Notes: generated by a model not told the origin, from the sequence alone. A stretch of DNA of 64,000 bases from Cytobacillus eiseniae (GCF_017874625.1 NZ_JAGIKZ010000001.1:124001-188000); one strand, 5' to 3'; positions 26,897 to 36,542 are shown, counted from the first letter of the stretch. Translations and numbers: made by a program.

Positions 26897-28042
26897 TTGA
26901 CATCAGCATATATAAAAGAGGAGCATGAAATATTTCGTCAGTCATTACGTAAATTTCTGGATAAGGAAGCCTATCCATTTTATGAAAAATGGGAGGAAGA
27001 ACGAATGATTCCTCGTGAGTTTTGGCTGAAGATGGGGGAGCAAGGTTTTCTTTGTCCGACTATTGATGAGGACTATGGAGGCAGCGGGGTTGATTTTGGA
27101 TTTGCGGTTGTTATTAATGAAGAACTGGAACGTGTTGGTTCAGGACTTGTTGGTATTGGGCTTCATAATGATATTGTCGTTCCATACATAACTGCTTATG
27201 GCACAACTGAGCAAAAACAGAAATGGCTACCAAAATGTGCAACTGGTGAAATGATCACTGCGATTGCGATGACAGAACCTGGGACAGGCTCCGATCTTGC
27301 GGGGATTAAAACAACAGCTAAATTAGAAGGCGATCATTATATTGTGAATGGACAGAAGACTTTTATTACGAATGGCATACATTCTGATCTCATTATCATA
27401 GCTTGTAAAACGGACCCTAATGCGGTTCCAGCTCATAAAGGCATCAGCCTATTAGCAGTCGAACGCAATACACAGGGCTTCTCTAGGGGGAGAAAGCTAA
27501 ATAAAATTGGCCTTCATTGCCAAGATACAGCTGAATTAATTTTTGAGGACTGTAAGGTGCCAAAGGAAAATTTAATCGGAGAAGAAGGGAAGGGCTTCTT
27601 ATATTTAATGGAAAAGTTGCAGCAGGAACGCCTCGTTGTTGCAATTGCAGCTCAAATTGCGGCAGAAGAAATGCTGAAGATGACCATTGATTATGTAAAA
27701 TCGCGTGAAGCGTTTGGGAAATCAATTAGCCGTTTTCAGAACACACAATTTAAGATTGCCGAGATGGCAACAGACATAGAAATGGGCAGAGCCTTCCTTG
27801 ATCAGCTGATTGTTGAACATATGAAAGGAAAGGATGTTGTCACAAAAGTCTCTATGGCCAAATGGAAATTAACAGAAAATGCAAGGAAAATAGCAACAGA
27901 TTGTATGCAGCTTCATGGGGGATATGGCTATATGGAAGAATACGAGATTGCAAGAAGATATCGAGATATTCCGGTTGCAAGCATATATGCAGGAACGAAT
28001 GAAATTATGAAAGTGATTATTGCCAAAAATCTTGGACTTTAG
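26897..28042 (+). CDS. Acyl-CoA dehydrogenase, LCAD/IVD-like active site
   Basis: FAD-dependent dehydrogenase of 381 residues for the first step of beta-oxidation. Family signatures: AMTEPGTGSDLAGI, the middle domain ITNG and the C-terminal CMQLHGGYGYMEEY. In medium- and short-chain enzymes the catalytic base is the Glu of YEGT, but here that segment reads YAGTNEIMK. Glu244 in LQQERL sits where long-chain and isovaleryl-CoA dehydrogenases carry their base. That suggests preference for long or branched acyl chains (inference). TTG start with AGGGG nine bases upstream. The thiolase follows after 15 bp, so both are in one operon. Confidence 0.93.
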   Translation: MTSAYIKEEHEIFRQSLRKFLDKEAYPFYEKWEEERMIPREFWLKMGEQGFLCPTIDEDYGGSGVDFGFAVVINEELERVGSGLVGIGLHNDIVVPYITAYGTTEQKQKWLPKCATGEMITAIAMTEPGTGSDLAGIKTTAKLEGDHYIVNGQKTFITNGIHSDLIIIACKTDPNAVPAHKGISLLAVERNTQGFSRGRKLNKIGLHCQDTAELIFEDCKVPKENLIGEEGKGFLYLMEKLQQERLVVAIAAQIAAEEMLKMTIDYVKSREAFGKSISRFQNTQFKIAEMATDIEMGRAFLDQLIVEHMKGKDVVTKVSMAKWKLTENARKIATDCMQLHGGYGYMEEYEIARRYRDIPVASIYAGTNEIMKVIIAKNLGL

Positions 28043-28057
28043 AAGGGAAGAATTAAT

Positions 28058-29209
28058 ATGCGTGAAGCGGTTATTGTTGAAGGCGTTCGTACACCAGTAG
28101 GCAGAAGGAATGGTGATTTAAAGGATATTCGTGCGGATGACCTTGCTGCACTAGCCTTGAAAGCATTAGTTGATCGAGCTGAAATTGATCCGGCAATCGT
28201 TGAGGATGTCATTATGGGCTGTGTATCGCAAATCGGGGAGCAAAGTGGGGATATTGCTAGGGTTGCTTCACTTATTGCAGGATTTCCTATTGAAGTGCCA
28301 GGCACGACCATTGATCGTCAGTGTGGATCAAGTCAGCAGGCTGTTCATTTTGCTGCACAAGCGATTCTTGCAGGTGATATGGATGTTGTTATTGCAGCAG
28401 GTGTGGAAAGCATGTCAAGAATTCCAATTGGCTCTAGCTATCAAGGCGTTCCTTTCAGTGATAAATTAACTAGTCAGCATGAAATTATTCATCAGGGTCT
28501 TTCAGCAGAAAGAATTGCCGAAAAATATCAATTTACTCGTGAACAATTGGATCAATTTTCATATGAAAGTCATCAAAAAGCATTAAATGCGCAAGCGGCT
28601 GGTTATTTCTCAAAAGAAATTTTTCCAATTGATGTGACATTACCTGATGGTACATCAATCAAGGTAGTGGAAGACGCTGGCCCTCGGAAGGAAACAACCG
28701 TTGAAAAGTTGGGCAGTCTGAAAACGGTGTTCAAGGAGAATGGGGTTATTCATGCGGGGAACGCGAGTCAAATTAGCGATGGAGCAGCAGCACTGCTGAT
28801 TATGTCAAGAGAGAAAGCCGAAGAATTGGGGTTAAAACCAAGGTTTCGTATTTTAGCAAGAACGGTTGTTGGTTCAGATCCAACCCTAATGCTTACTGGA
28901 CCGATTCCAGCAACAGAAAAGGTATTGAAAAAAGCTGGATTAACAATTGACGAGATTGATACTTTTGAAGTGAATGAAGCATTCGCGCCAGTACCGCTTG
29001 CATGGCTAAAGGAAACAGGTGCAGATCCAGCTAAATTGAATCCAAATGGTGGAGCGATTGCCTTAGGTCACCCACTTGGAGGAAGCGGGGCTCGCCTTAT
29101 GGTGACAATGATGCATGAACTAGAGCGAACGGGTGGTCGTTATGGACTGCAGACAATGTGTGAGGGACATGGCATGGCGAATGCAACTATCATTGAACGA
29201 TTGAACTAA
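28058..29209 (+). CDS. Acetyl-CoA acyltransferase (thiolase)
   Basis: Thiolase of 383 residues, cleaving 3-ketoacyl-CoA or condensing acetyl-CoA. Acyl-accepting Cys89 lies in DRQCGSSQQ, the first catalytic His in GHPLGGSGAR and the second Cys in MCEGHGMANA. The last motif usually reads C.GGG.G; here a His replaces one Gly. Other signatures are VIAAGVESMS and FEVNEAFA. It lies in the acyl-CoA dehydrogenase operon and would perform the last step of beta-oxidation. No enoyl-CoA hydratase gene lies in the window. Confidence 0.94.
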   Translation: MREAVIVEGVRTPVGRRNGDLKDIRADDLAALALKALVDRAEIDPAIVEDVIMGCVSQIGEQSGDIARVASLIAGFPIEVPGTTIDRQCGSSQQAVHFAAQAILAGDMDVVIAAGVESMSRIPIGSSYQGVPFSDKLTSQHEIIHQGLSAERIAEKYQFTREQLDQFSYESHQKALNAQAAGYFSKEIFPIDVTLPDGTSIKVVEDAGPRKETTVEKLGSLKTVFKENGVIHAGNASQISDGAAALLIMSREKAEELGLKPRFRILARTVVGSDPTLMLTGPIPATEKVLKKAGLTIDEIDTFEVNEAFAPVPLAWLKETGADPAKLNPNGGAIALGHPLGGSGARLMVTMMHELERTGGRYGLQTMCEGHGMANATIIERLN

Positions 29210-29216
29210 GTTATAT

Positions 29217-29245
29217 AGGAGTCTTATTTCATAATGAGACTCCTC
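29217..29245 (+). terminator. Hairpin between thiolase and ligase
   Basis: AGGAGTCTTATTTCATAATGAGACTCCT folds into a stem of about nine pairs, followed by a short weak T-poor tract. It may attenuate transcription into the ligase gene. Confidence 0.5.
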
Positions 29246-29267
29246 TAAATAAAAGGAGGCATGAGAG

Positions 29268-30836
29268 ATGACGATTACGATTGGGAAAATTTTTGATTTA
29301 ACGGTGGGGAAGCATCCAAATAAAGAAGCGATATATGATGTGAGAAAGAATTTGCGTTTCACCTATAAAGAATGGAGCCTTGAAGTCGATAAGCTTGCCA
29401 ATGCTCTTTTACAAGAAGGGGTAAAAAAAGGAGATATTGTATCTACCTATTTATTCAATACAGAGGAACTAGCAACAACTTTTTTTGCCTGTGCAAAATT
29501 AGGAGCCATTTTTAATCCTATTAATTTCCGCCTAATGTCTGAGGAAGTAGCATACATTTTGAATGATGCAAAGCCAAAGGTTGTCTTGATTGAACAGATG
29601 CTTGAATCGACTATTTCTCCAATTGTTAATCGTTTTCCCCATACAGCTTTTTGGATGATTGATGATGAAATTCCTGCATACGCAGCCAGCTATAAGGAGA
29701 AAGTAGCCTCAGCATCAAGAGCATCCATTAAGGCTAATGTCCAAGAAGAGGATCTTTACGCCATTATGTATACGAGTGGAACAACGGGGCGACCTAAAGG
29801 AGTACTCCATAGTCATCGTGATATGGTTGAGCAAAGCTTAATTGTCATTAGTGCTACACAACTTGATAGCAATGATAGTGGACTAGTAACGGCTCCGATG
29901 TTTCATTGTGCAGAGCTTCATTGTGCGTTCCTCCCTAGAGTCCATGTCGGAGCAAAAAATACAATCCTTCATCATTTTGAACCACAGAAAGTACTCCAAT
30001 TAATCACCGAAGAGAAAATCACGAAGTTTTTTGCTGCACCTACAATGTGGAATATGCTTCTTCAAGAAAATCTTCAAGACTATCAGCTCAATAGCTTAAA
30101 AATTGGTCTGTATGGTGCTGCGCCGATGGCACCAGCACTTGTCTATGCATGTAAGGAAAAATTAGGAATATCTCTTGTACAGGCATATGGAATGACTGAA
30201 ATGGGACCAGCGATTACATTTTTAACGGATGACGATCAAATTAGTAAAGCTGGCTCAGCGGGTCAGGCATGCTTGAACCATGAGATTCGTATTATCCGGC
30301 CAAATGAAAATGGGCGAACTGATCCAGATGATACAGTTCCAGCAGGAGAAACAGGAGAAATTATTGTACAAGGCCCTTGCATGATGAGCGGTTATTATAA
30401 TAATGAGGAAGCAACAGCTAAATCATTGTATAAAGGCTGGTATTATTCTGGTGACATTGGCTATTTGGATGATGAGGGCTATCTTTGGGTGAAAGACCGA
30501 GTGGATGACATGATTATTAGTGGAGGAGAAAATATCTATCCCCGAGAGGTAGAGGATGTATTATATACACATAAAGGAGTTCTTGATGTAGCAGTCATTG
30601 GCCAGCCTGATGATCGCTGGGGAGAACTTGTTACTGCATTTGTTGTTAGAAAGGATCCAACCCTTAACGAAGAAATGCTTGATGAATTATGCAAAAACAG
30701 TGAAGAACTGGCCAATTATAAACGACCGCGGAAATATGTTTTCTGTGATGCATTACCTAGAAATGCAAGTGGAAAAATTCAAAAGTTCATGCTCCGTAAA
30801 AGGCTTGAGGATTTAACTCGTGTGAATGGACAGTAA
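29268..30836 (+). CDS. Fatty-acyl-CoA synthetase (AMP-forming)
   Basis: ANL-superfamily ligase of 522 residues that activates a carboxylic acid with ATP and CoA. Phosphate-binding loop YTSGTTGRPKG, the YGMTEMGP motif, GWYYSGDIGY, hinge region KDRVDDMIISGGENIYP and the catalytic Lys in NASGKIQK are all present. Length and order fit the long-/medium-chain fatty-acyl-CoA synthetase group close to B. subtilis YngI. In context it feeds the dehydrogenase and thiolase genes just before it. AAAGGAGG precedes the ATG. The exact chain specificity cannot be read. Confidence 0.92.
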   Translation: MTITIGKIFDLTVGKHPNKEAIYDVRKNLRFTYKEWSLEVDKLANALLQEGVKKGDIVSTYLFNTEELATTFFACAKLGAIFNPINFRLMSEEVAYILNDAKPKVVLIEQMLESTISPIVNRFPHTAFWMIDDEIPAYAASYKEKVASASRASIKANVQEEDLYAIMYTSGTTGRPKGVLHSHRDMVEQSLIVISATQLDSNDSGLVTAPMFHCAELHCAFLPRVHVGAKNTILHHFEPQKVLQLITEEKITKFFAAPTMWNMLLQENLQDYQLNSLKIGLYGAAPMAPALVYACKEKLGISLVQAYGMTEMGPAITFLTDDDQISKAGSAGQACLNHEIRIIRPNENGRTDPDDTVPAGETGEIIVQGPCMMSGYYNNEEATAKSLYKGWYYSGDIGYLDDEGYLWVKDRVDDMIISGGENIYPREVEDVLYTHKGVLDVAVIGQPDDRWGELVTAFVVRKDPTLNEEMLDELCKNSEELANYKRPRKYVFCDALPRNASGKIQKFMLRKRLEDLTRVNGQ

Positions 30837-30942
30837 GTCTGTTATAAGGAATCTTAGAGGATAAATGGAGAAAAAGAGAGGTGCGATTAACACAAAAATC
30901 GTTTCAACACAATTGTAAAATGAAGCCTAGTGGAGGAATTAT

Positions 30943-32043
30943 ATGTTAAAGGGTGTAAGAATTATTGACTTTTCAAATTATCTGCCTGGTCCTTTTGCAA
31001 CGATGCGATTAGCTGAGCTAGGGGCTGAAGTGATAAAAATAGAACCTCCAGAAGGAGACCCTGCAAGAAATCTTGGGATAAAAAGAGCAGGCACAGGTGT
31101 TGTTTTTCTAGCAAATAATCGACAAAAGAAAAGCATTACACTTAACTTGAAGGAGGAAGGAGATTACGAGCTAGCCATTCAATTAATATCGACGGCAGAT
31201 GCTGTTCTCGAAAGCTTCCGCCCAGGCGTGATGCAGAAATTAGGTCTTGATTATGAAACCGTAACAAAATATAAAAAAGATATTGTTTATTGCTCCTTAA
31301 CAGGATATGGAGAAAAAGGACAATATCATTCATTAGGCAGCCATGACTTGAATTATATGGGAATTAGTGGGGTGCTTGCCCAATTGAAGGATGAAACAGG
31401 AAAACCTATACATCCATCAATTCAACTAGCTGATTATATGGGAGGAATGGCAGCGAGTGAAAGAATATTGGCGGCTATCCTTTCAAAAGAACAAACCGGT
31501 AAAGGAGGATATCATTGTATTTCAATGGCATCGGTGATTGCATCCATCATGGGGAATCATCTTCTGATAGAACAAGAAACAGGTGATTCTTCGGGTATTT
31601 CTTTTTTAAATGGACAGATTATATCATATGCTATTTATGAAACGAAGGACCAACGATATGTAACAATGGGTGCACTTGAAAGGAAATTTTGGGAGAACTT
31701 TTGTCATGCAATCGGAAAGAAGGAATGGACGGATGCCCATTTTTCAAAGACAGAAAATGACAATCCAATCTATATGGAAATGAAAGCTCTATTTAAAAGC
31801 CGGTACTTACAAGAGTGGGTAGATTTTGGTACAAACGTGGACTGCTGTTTAACACCAGTGCTTGAAGTGAATGAATTAAAACATTTTTCTCTCTTCAGAG
31901 ATCAAGAAAGCATCTATCAGAGTACTAGTAATGGCTTGTACTCCGTCAAAATGCATGGCGATCGAATGGGTGAACCAGTTCCAGCTCCTGCAAAAAATGA
32001 GCATGGAATAGTGCCGCGAACAAATATACAAGTTAAAAAATAA
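30943..32043 (+). CDS. CaiB/BaiF protein, alpha-methylacyl-CoA racemase-like
   Basis: Class III CoA-transferase fold, 366 residues. N-terminal GVRIIDFSNYLPGPFA, GAEVIKIEPPEGDP and SFRPGVMQKLG are family marks. The stretch SHDLNYMGISG has His134 before Asp135, as in GHDINY of alpha-methylacyl-CoA racemases (His126 in the mycobacterial enzyme). Asp164 in LADYMGG corresponds to the second acid/base residue. True CoA transferases usually lack the His. A racemase would convert (2R)- into (2S)-methylacyl-CoA so that acyl-CoA dehydrogenase can act. A transferase remains possible. The ligase gene precedes it by about 105 bp; a terminator follows. Confidence 0.82.
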   Translation: MLKGVRIIDFSNYLPGPFATMRLAELGAEVIKIEPPEGDPARNLGIKRAGTGVVFLANNRQKKSITLNLKEEGDYELAIQLISTADAVLESFRPGVMQKLGLDYETVTKYKKDIVYCSLTGYGEKGQYHSLGSHDLNYMGISGVLAQLKDETGKPIHPSIQLADYMGGMAASERILAAILSKEQTGKGGYHCISMASVIASIMGNHLLIEQETGDSSGISFLNGQIISYAIYETKDQRYVTMGALERKFWENFCHAIGKKEWTDAHFSKTENDNPIYMEMKALFKSRYLQEWVDFGTNVDCCLTPVLEVNELKHFSLFRDQESIYQSTSNGLYSVKMHGDRMGEPVPAPAKNEHGIVPRTNIQVKK

Positions 32044-32052
32044 ACAACAAAT

Positions 32053-32083
32053 AAAGCATCAGCTGAACCTAGCTGATGCTTTC
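32053..32083 (+). terminator. Terminator after fatty-acid cluster
   Basis: AAAGCATCAGCT and its complement AGCTGATGCTTT around GAACCT form a perfect 12-bp stem. Confidence 0.8.
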
Positions 32084-32200
32084 ATAAACTTTTTATTTTC
32101 TGAAAGCAATAAAATGGTATAATCCTTATATCCATTCTGTTTTGTGTGAAATACGATTTTTAACATATGCTAAGAAAATTAATAGGAGTGATAACATCAC

Positions 32201-32887
32201 GTGAGATTAACAAAAGCAATCCCAAATATGGTCACATTAGGGAATTTATACTGCGGTTTTTTATCAATTGGTTTTGCTGCAAGTGGGGAATTTAAAAATG
32301 CAGCTGTATTAATTTTAATTGGAATGATGTTAGATAGCATGGACGGAAGACTAGCGAGAATGCTCAATGCTGATAGTACATTGGGCAAAGAACTTGATTC
32401 TCTTGCGGATATTGTCACATTTGGCGTTGCACCATCATTTTTAGTGTATTATACATATTTTTATCAATTTGGCATGTTAGGATTTGCTGTTGCAGGGTTA
32501 TTTCCATTGTTCGGTGCTTATCGATTAGCACGATTTAATATTAGCTCAACAAAATCATCTATGAATTATTTTGTAGGTGTTCCAATCACCGCTGCAGGTG
32601 GGATCCTAGCAATTTTGACATTGTTTGGGGACAAAATTCCACAGATTATTACAACTGTTGTTTTCACAGGAATGTGCTTTTTAATGGTAAGTAAAATTCG
32701 TATCCCAAGTTTAAAGGAGATTCCTTTACCAAAATATGGGACAATTGTAACGATTTTTCTCGGCTGCTTGTTATATTTAATTTATAAAGGGACTTATGAA
32801 AACTTTCCTTATTTAATTTATATCGCAACACCAATTTATATTGCCTATCTCGCCTATCGTTTTGTGAAGGGGAAAAAGGTGAAATAG
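32201..32887 (+). CDS. pssA: CDP-diacylglycerol-serine O-phosphatidyltransferase
   Basis: Phosphatidylserine synthase of 228 residues with about six to eight membrane helices. The CDP-alcohol phosphotransferase motif is complete: DSMDGRLARML, then G and DSLAD at the right spacings (Asp residues near 46, 49, 66 and 70 coordinate the metal). N-terminal IPNMVTLGNLYCGF is typical of PssA. It makes phosphatidylserine, precursor of phosphatidylethanolamine. In B. subtilis psd usually follows pssA; no psd is present here. GTG start with TAGGAG ten bases upstream. Confidence 0.93.
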   Translation: MRLTKAIPNMVTLGNLYCGFLSIGFAASGEFKNAAVLILIGMMLDSMDGRLARMLNADSTLGKELDSLADIVTFGVAPSFLVYYTYFYQFGMLGFAVAGLFPLFGAYRLARFNISSTKSSMNYFVGVPITAAGGILAILTLFGDKIPQIITTVVFTGMCFLMVSKIRIPSLKEIPLPKYGTIVTIFLGCLLYLIYKGTYENFPYLIYIATPIYIAYLAYRFVKGKKVK

Positions 32888-32994
32888 GATATCAATTTTA
32901 CTTGTCACATCTAGTTGGAAAAGTTAATTCGAATTATTGCAAATTGCACTCATTTATACAAAAAATTACCTATCAATCATCTTTACCGTTAATA

Positions 32995-33033
32995 AAAAAT
33001 GTCGGCTGAACAAAATTCAGCCGACATTTTTTA
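32995..33033 (+). terminator. Terminator after pssA
   Basis: AAAAATGTCGGCTGAA and TTCAGCCGACATTTTTT form a strong stem with T-runs on both strands. Confidence 0.95.
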
Positions 33034-33085
33034 TTGCAAAGGCAATTATAAATTTGAATGTTGTGGATATCTTTGAGACATGTTC

Positions 33086-33270
33086 TGCGTCTAGCTCCAT
33101 AAGGAATACTTCGGCAGCATAAGCATCGCACGACTATAAGTGTATTTCTTATAGGAGGAGCGCCTACCCGCTCGAGGTCACAAGCCGATTCTCCCAGAAA
33201 GGTAAAGGTACACCTTTCCGTGAGAATCGGCTTGTGCTTGTCGGGGGCTGAACAAGGCGCTTGCGCTTTA
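33086..33270. repeat. Dispersed Bacillus repeat with long hairpin
   Basis: About 185 bp beginning TGCGTCTAGCTCC and ending GGCGCTTGCGCTTT, end phrases I know from short intergenic repeats common in Bacillaceae. The centre is a large stem-loop: CACAAGCCGATTCTC (33179-33193) with its exact complement at 33222-33236 and an inner GAAAGG/CCTTTC pair. It ends four bases from the stop of the GIY-YIG gene and may act as that gene's 3' structure. Confidence 0.7.
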
Positions 33271-33274
33271 GTTC

Positions 33275-33652
33275 TTAACGGTAAAATACTTTATCAATAT
33301 TGTACTTAGCCTTTAATTTATTTATGATATACGTCTCATAAATTTCTCTATCCATTGGATCCTCAATAAGACAAACAGCAATTTTGGTTACTTCATCCCG
33401 ATGTTTCAAAATAGGGGATACCGTATCTTCAAAATGCTTCTTAACCCTTGGTCTTAACTTCCTTGCTTTTCCTACAAATAAGAGCTCTTCCTTTTGGTTG
33501 TAAAATAAGATCAATCCACCTTTATCACGAGGAATGAGATGGTAATCGATAAAACCATATACACTACTTAGCTCTGATCCACTTGTTTCTCCTAATTGAT
33601 TCCTTTTTTTCGTAATAACAACATCAGGAGACGGAATTTCAATTTTTATCAT
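33275..33652 (-). CDS. GIY-YIG domain protein (UvrC N-domain-like)
   Basis: About 125 residues. A GIY-YIG-type fold is suggested by GGLILFYNQKEELLFVGKAR followed by KLRPRVKKHF, equivalent to the UvrC pattern in which a Tyr pair, an Arg and a later Glu cut DNA. Here GIY is replaced by ILFY and YIG by FVG; a Glu is available in REIYETYIINKL. Similar Bacillus proteins are annotated as excision-repair nucleases, but activity is not certain. The ATG at 33652 has AGGAAG eight bases upstream. It stands alone next to the hairpin repeat. Confidence 0.75.
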   Translation of the reverse strand: MIKIEIPSPDVVITKKRNQLGETSGSELSSVYGFIDYHLIPRDKGGLILFYNQKEELLFVGKARKLRPRVKKHFEDTVSPILKHRDEVTKIAVCLIEDPMDREIYETYIINKLKAKYNIDKVFYR

Positions 33653-34204
33653 TTTTATCACTTCCTAATCTTTATAGATCGTATCACAATTTGCTAGGTG
33701 AAATCCACCATCTGGATGAATAATTGCTATTTTGAAGATAAAATATTTAAACAGAGTTATTCTGAAAGTTCCTATTATTGTTAGAGGGAAAAATTCTAAT
33801 CAAAAGGGTAATCATTATTTTCGCAAGCTTGAATGGCTCAAGATTTGAAAAGTAAGTTTGATCTGCAGGTGAGCAGGAATTGATAGCAATTGCGAGAGAT
33901 AAAAAGCAAAACTCAAAAGCTTTGTATTGGATTGTCTGGACCCTTTTAAGTGTTGAAATATGACAAAGTTTTCACATATTTCCGACCGATTTTTATAAAT
34001 GCTTGATAATAGTACTTTTTGTATTTACACAATGAATATAATGTAAATTCGACAGATTATTGTAGGAATTGACAATTTATGATAAAAAAGAACTAACATA
34101 ATAAAGCAATGCATCTTTGTGTACAAATATACAATCATTCTTACGTTTGAAAACAGAATGTTTACCTCAAAATGAATATTTATTTTGAGGAAGGGAGTGA
34201 GAAA
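33653..34204. other. Intergenic region with no clear gene
   Basis: About 550 bp of AT-rich DNA between divergent genes. I see no coding frame or strong repeat. TTGACA near 34070 is a -35-like sequence that could serve the PAS-GGDEF-EAL gene, but no good -10 follows at 17 bp. AGGAAGGGAG just before 34205 is the ribosome site of that gene. Confidence 0.4.
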
Positions 34205-36373
34205 ATGTTTGAACAGGATTATGTTCAATCTTGGTTGAATTCATTACATAAAATCTTTGAGAATACCCGAACAAATTATACTAGTTTAATTGAAATGGAA
34301 AAAGATGTCCAAAAGATAAGTACTTTCATGGAGGATTACACAAATTTAAGATATGCCCTTGACGTATCTGCAATTGTTGCTGTTACAAATACAGAAGGAA
34401 CTATTTTATATGCAAACGATAAATTTTGCGAGCTTTCAAAGTACTCCCGAGAAGAGCTATTAGGACAAAATCATCGAATTCTTAATTCTGGTTACCATGA
34501 TAAGCATTTTTTCAAAAAAATGTGGGATACGATTAATCATGGAGATATTTGGGAGAGTGAGGTGAAGAACAAGGCAAAGGACGGAACTTATTATTGGGTA
34601 AAAACAACGATTGTCCCTTTGAAAGATCTAACAGGCAAGCCGGTCATGTATATTGCCATTCGAACAGATATTTCTGAAGGGAAGTTGGCGCAGGAAAAAT
34701 TAGTAGAAGCCATGAAAAATGATTTCTCTCATGTTGTGAACTCAATGAATAATCTCATCTTCAAAGTTGCAAAAGATCAAAATGGAAGTTTTAAATACAT
34801 TCTAAATGAAGGTAAGCTCTGTTATACCTTAGGATTAGAACATAATAAAATGCTTCATAAAAAGCCAGAGGAAATTTTCCCTCTAGAAATTTCTGAGATG
34901 TTAATTTGTAAATATCATCAAGCATTTGATGGCAAACCAATTACTTATAATTATGCATTTCATGATCGACAGCTCTTAACCTATTTATCTCCCATCTATC
35001 GGGATGGTGAGGTAGTAGAAATTATTGGTTGTATTAATGATATAACAGAGTTACATCATGTTCAGGAAGAAGTAGAATTTATGGCATTTCATGATCTATT
35101 GACTAGTCTACCAAATCGAAGAAAGTTTTGTGATGACTTAAATCACTTGATAAAAAAGTCGGATAAAAAAATTGCTGTGTTGTTCTTAGATTTAGATCGA
35201 TTCAAACAAATTAATGATTCGCTTGGTCATACAGTAGGGGATCAATTACTTATTGAGGTTGCGAATAAATTGAAATCCTATGCCGATCATGAGGCGAAAA
35301 TTTATCGTCTGGCAGGTGATGAATTTATTATTGTTTATCCGGGTATCGATAACAAAGAAATAGTCATAAAGCATGCTGAGCATCTTTTATCTATTTTTGA
35401 GGAATCCATTCAAATAAATACAAATGAAGTCTATACAACATGCAGTATGGGAGTTAGTATCTTCCCTGATCATGGAGAGGATTGTGAATCTCTTTTAAAA
35501 AAGGCGGATGTCGCCATGTATGCAGCAAAAATGAAAGGGAGAAATCATTACTGTATTTATGAGCAGGCAATGAATCAAACGACAGAAGAAGCATTATTAA
35601 TCGAAAATCATTTACGAAAAGCGATTGATAATAATGAGCTTGAACTATATTTTCAGCCTAAGTTAGACCTTGTGACGAGAGAGATTAACGGGATGGAAGC
35701 TCTATTACGCTGGAATAGCCCGATATTTGGAAATGTCCCTCCAGATCGTTTTATTCCAATTGCGGAAGATACTGGACTCATTATTAAAATTGATAATTGG
35801 GTGTTGGAAGAGGCATGTGAGCAAAATAAAAAATGGAATCATTCGTGGTTTTCTACACCATTAAGAGTCGCTGTAAATATTTCGCCTCTTCATTTTCGCC
35901 TGCCTAACTTCCAGCAGGTTGTTGCAAATGTGATTGAAAAAACGGGTCTTGAGCCAAATCTGTTAGAAATCGAGATTACTGAAAATAGTTTCATCGATCA
36001 TATTGATGAATGCATTGAATGTTTACAATATCTACAGAAAATGGGCATCACAGTTGCAATCGATGACTTTGGAAAGGGCTATTCCTCTCTCAATTACTTA
36101 AGAAAATTCCCAATTCAATCATTGAAGATTGATCGTAGCTTTATCCATGAAGTATCAAAGAATCGTGAAGATATTGCAATTGTGAAGGCGATTACGTATC
36201 TGGCACATGAATTAAATTTAAAGGTAGTAGCAGAAGGGATTGAATCCCGAGAAGTTTTAGATATTTTAGAAGAAATTGGCTGTGATGAGATCCAAGGATT
36301 CTACATAAGCAAACCCCTACCTAAGAAGGAATTTGAGGCTGTTTATCGCAGTTTAACTAAATCTTTAAAATAA
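34205..36373 (+). CDS. PAS-GGDEF-EAL cyclic-di-GMP enzyme
   Basis: About 722 residues without membrane helices. PAS domain at about 50-160 with EGTILYANDKFCELSKYSREELLGQN; a second, weaker PAS-like segment to about 285. GGDEF domain at about 290-450, with AGDEF at 370-374 (Ala in the first position is seen in active cyclases). EAL domain at about 465-715: EALLRW from Glu498, EIEITEN, IDDFGKGYSSL and VAEGIE carry the metal and catalytic residues, so phosphodiesterase activity is likely. It may work in both directions; the balance is unknown. The ATG at 34205 has GGAAGGGAG upstream, better than the frame from 34172. Confidence 0.93.
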   Translation: MFEQDYVQSWLNSLHKIFENTRTNYTSLIEMEKDVQKISTFMEDYTNLRYALDVSAIVAVTNTEGTILYANDKFCELSKYSREELLGQNHRILNSGYHDKHFFKKMWDTINHGDIWESEVKNKAKDGTYYWVKTTIVPLKDLTGKPVMYIAIRTDISEGKLAQEKLVEAMKNDFSHVVNSMNNLIFKVAKDQNGSFKYILNEGKLCYTLGLEHNKMLHKKPEEIFPLEISEMLICKYHQAFDGKPITYNYAFHDRQLLTYLSPIYRDGEVVEIIGCINDITELHHVQEEVEFMAFHDLLTSLPNRRKFCDDLNHLIKKSDKKIAVLFLDLDRFKQINDSLGHTVGDQLLIEVANKLKSYADHEAKIYRLAGDEFIIVYPGIDNKEIVIKHAEHLLSIFEESIQINTNEVYTTCSMGVSIFPDHGEDCESLLKKADVAMYAAKMKGRNHYCIYEQAMNQTTEEALLIENHLRKAIDNNELELYFQPKLDLVTREINGMEALLRWNSPIFGNVPPDRFIPIAEDTGLIIKIDNWVLEEACEQNKKWNHSWFSTPLRVAVNISPLHFRLPNFQQVVANVIEKTGLEPNLLEIEITENSFIDHIDECIECLQYLQKMGITVAIDDFGKGYSSLNYLRKFPIQSLKIDRSFIHEVSKNREDIAIVKAITYLAHELNLKVVAEGIESREVLDILEEIGCDEIQGFYISKPLPKKEFEAVYRSLTKSLK

Positions 36374-36492
36374 TTCAGCAAATGCAGAACAAAGCAATAG
36401 TTATTCGTCTCGTTGATCAAATGCATTCGCCCTATTAAAACTAAGTGATCATTTATAAATGTCGGTGTATCAATTCAAAATATAATAAAAAA

Positions 36493-36535
36493 ATGTACAT
36501 TAGAGGGAGTATTCTTGAACTCCCCCAATGTACAT
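36493..36535 (-). terminator. Terminator of YoaE-like gene
   Basis: Read on the minus strand, ATGTACATT with an inner GGGAGT/ACTCCC pairs with AATGTACAT, followed by seven T. Confidence 0.9.
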
Positions 36536-36542
36536 AATCATT

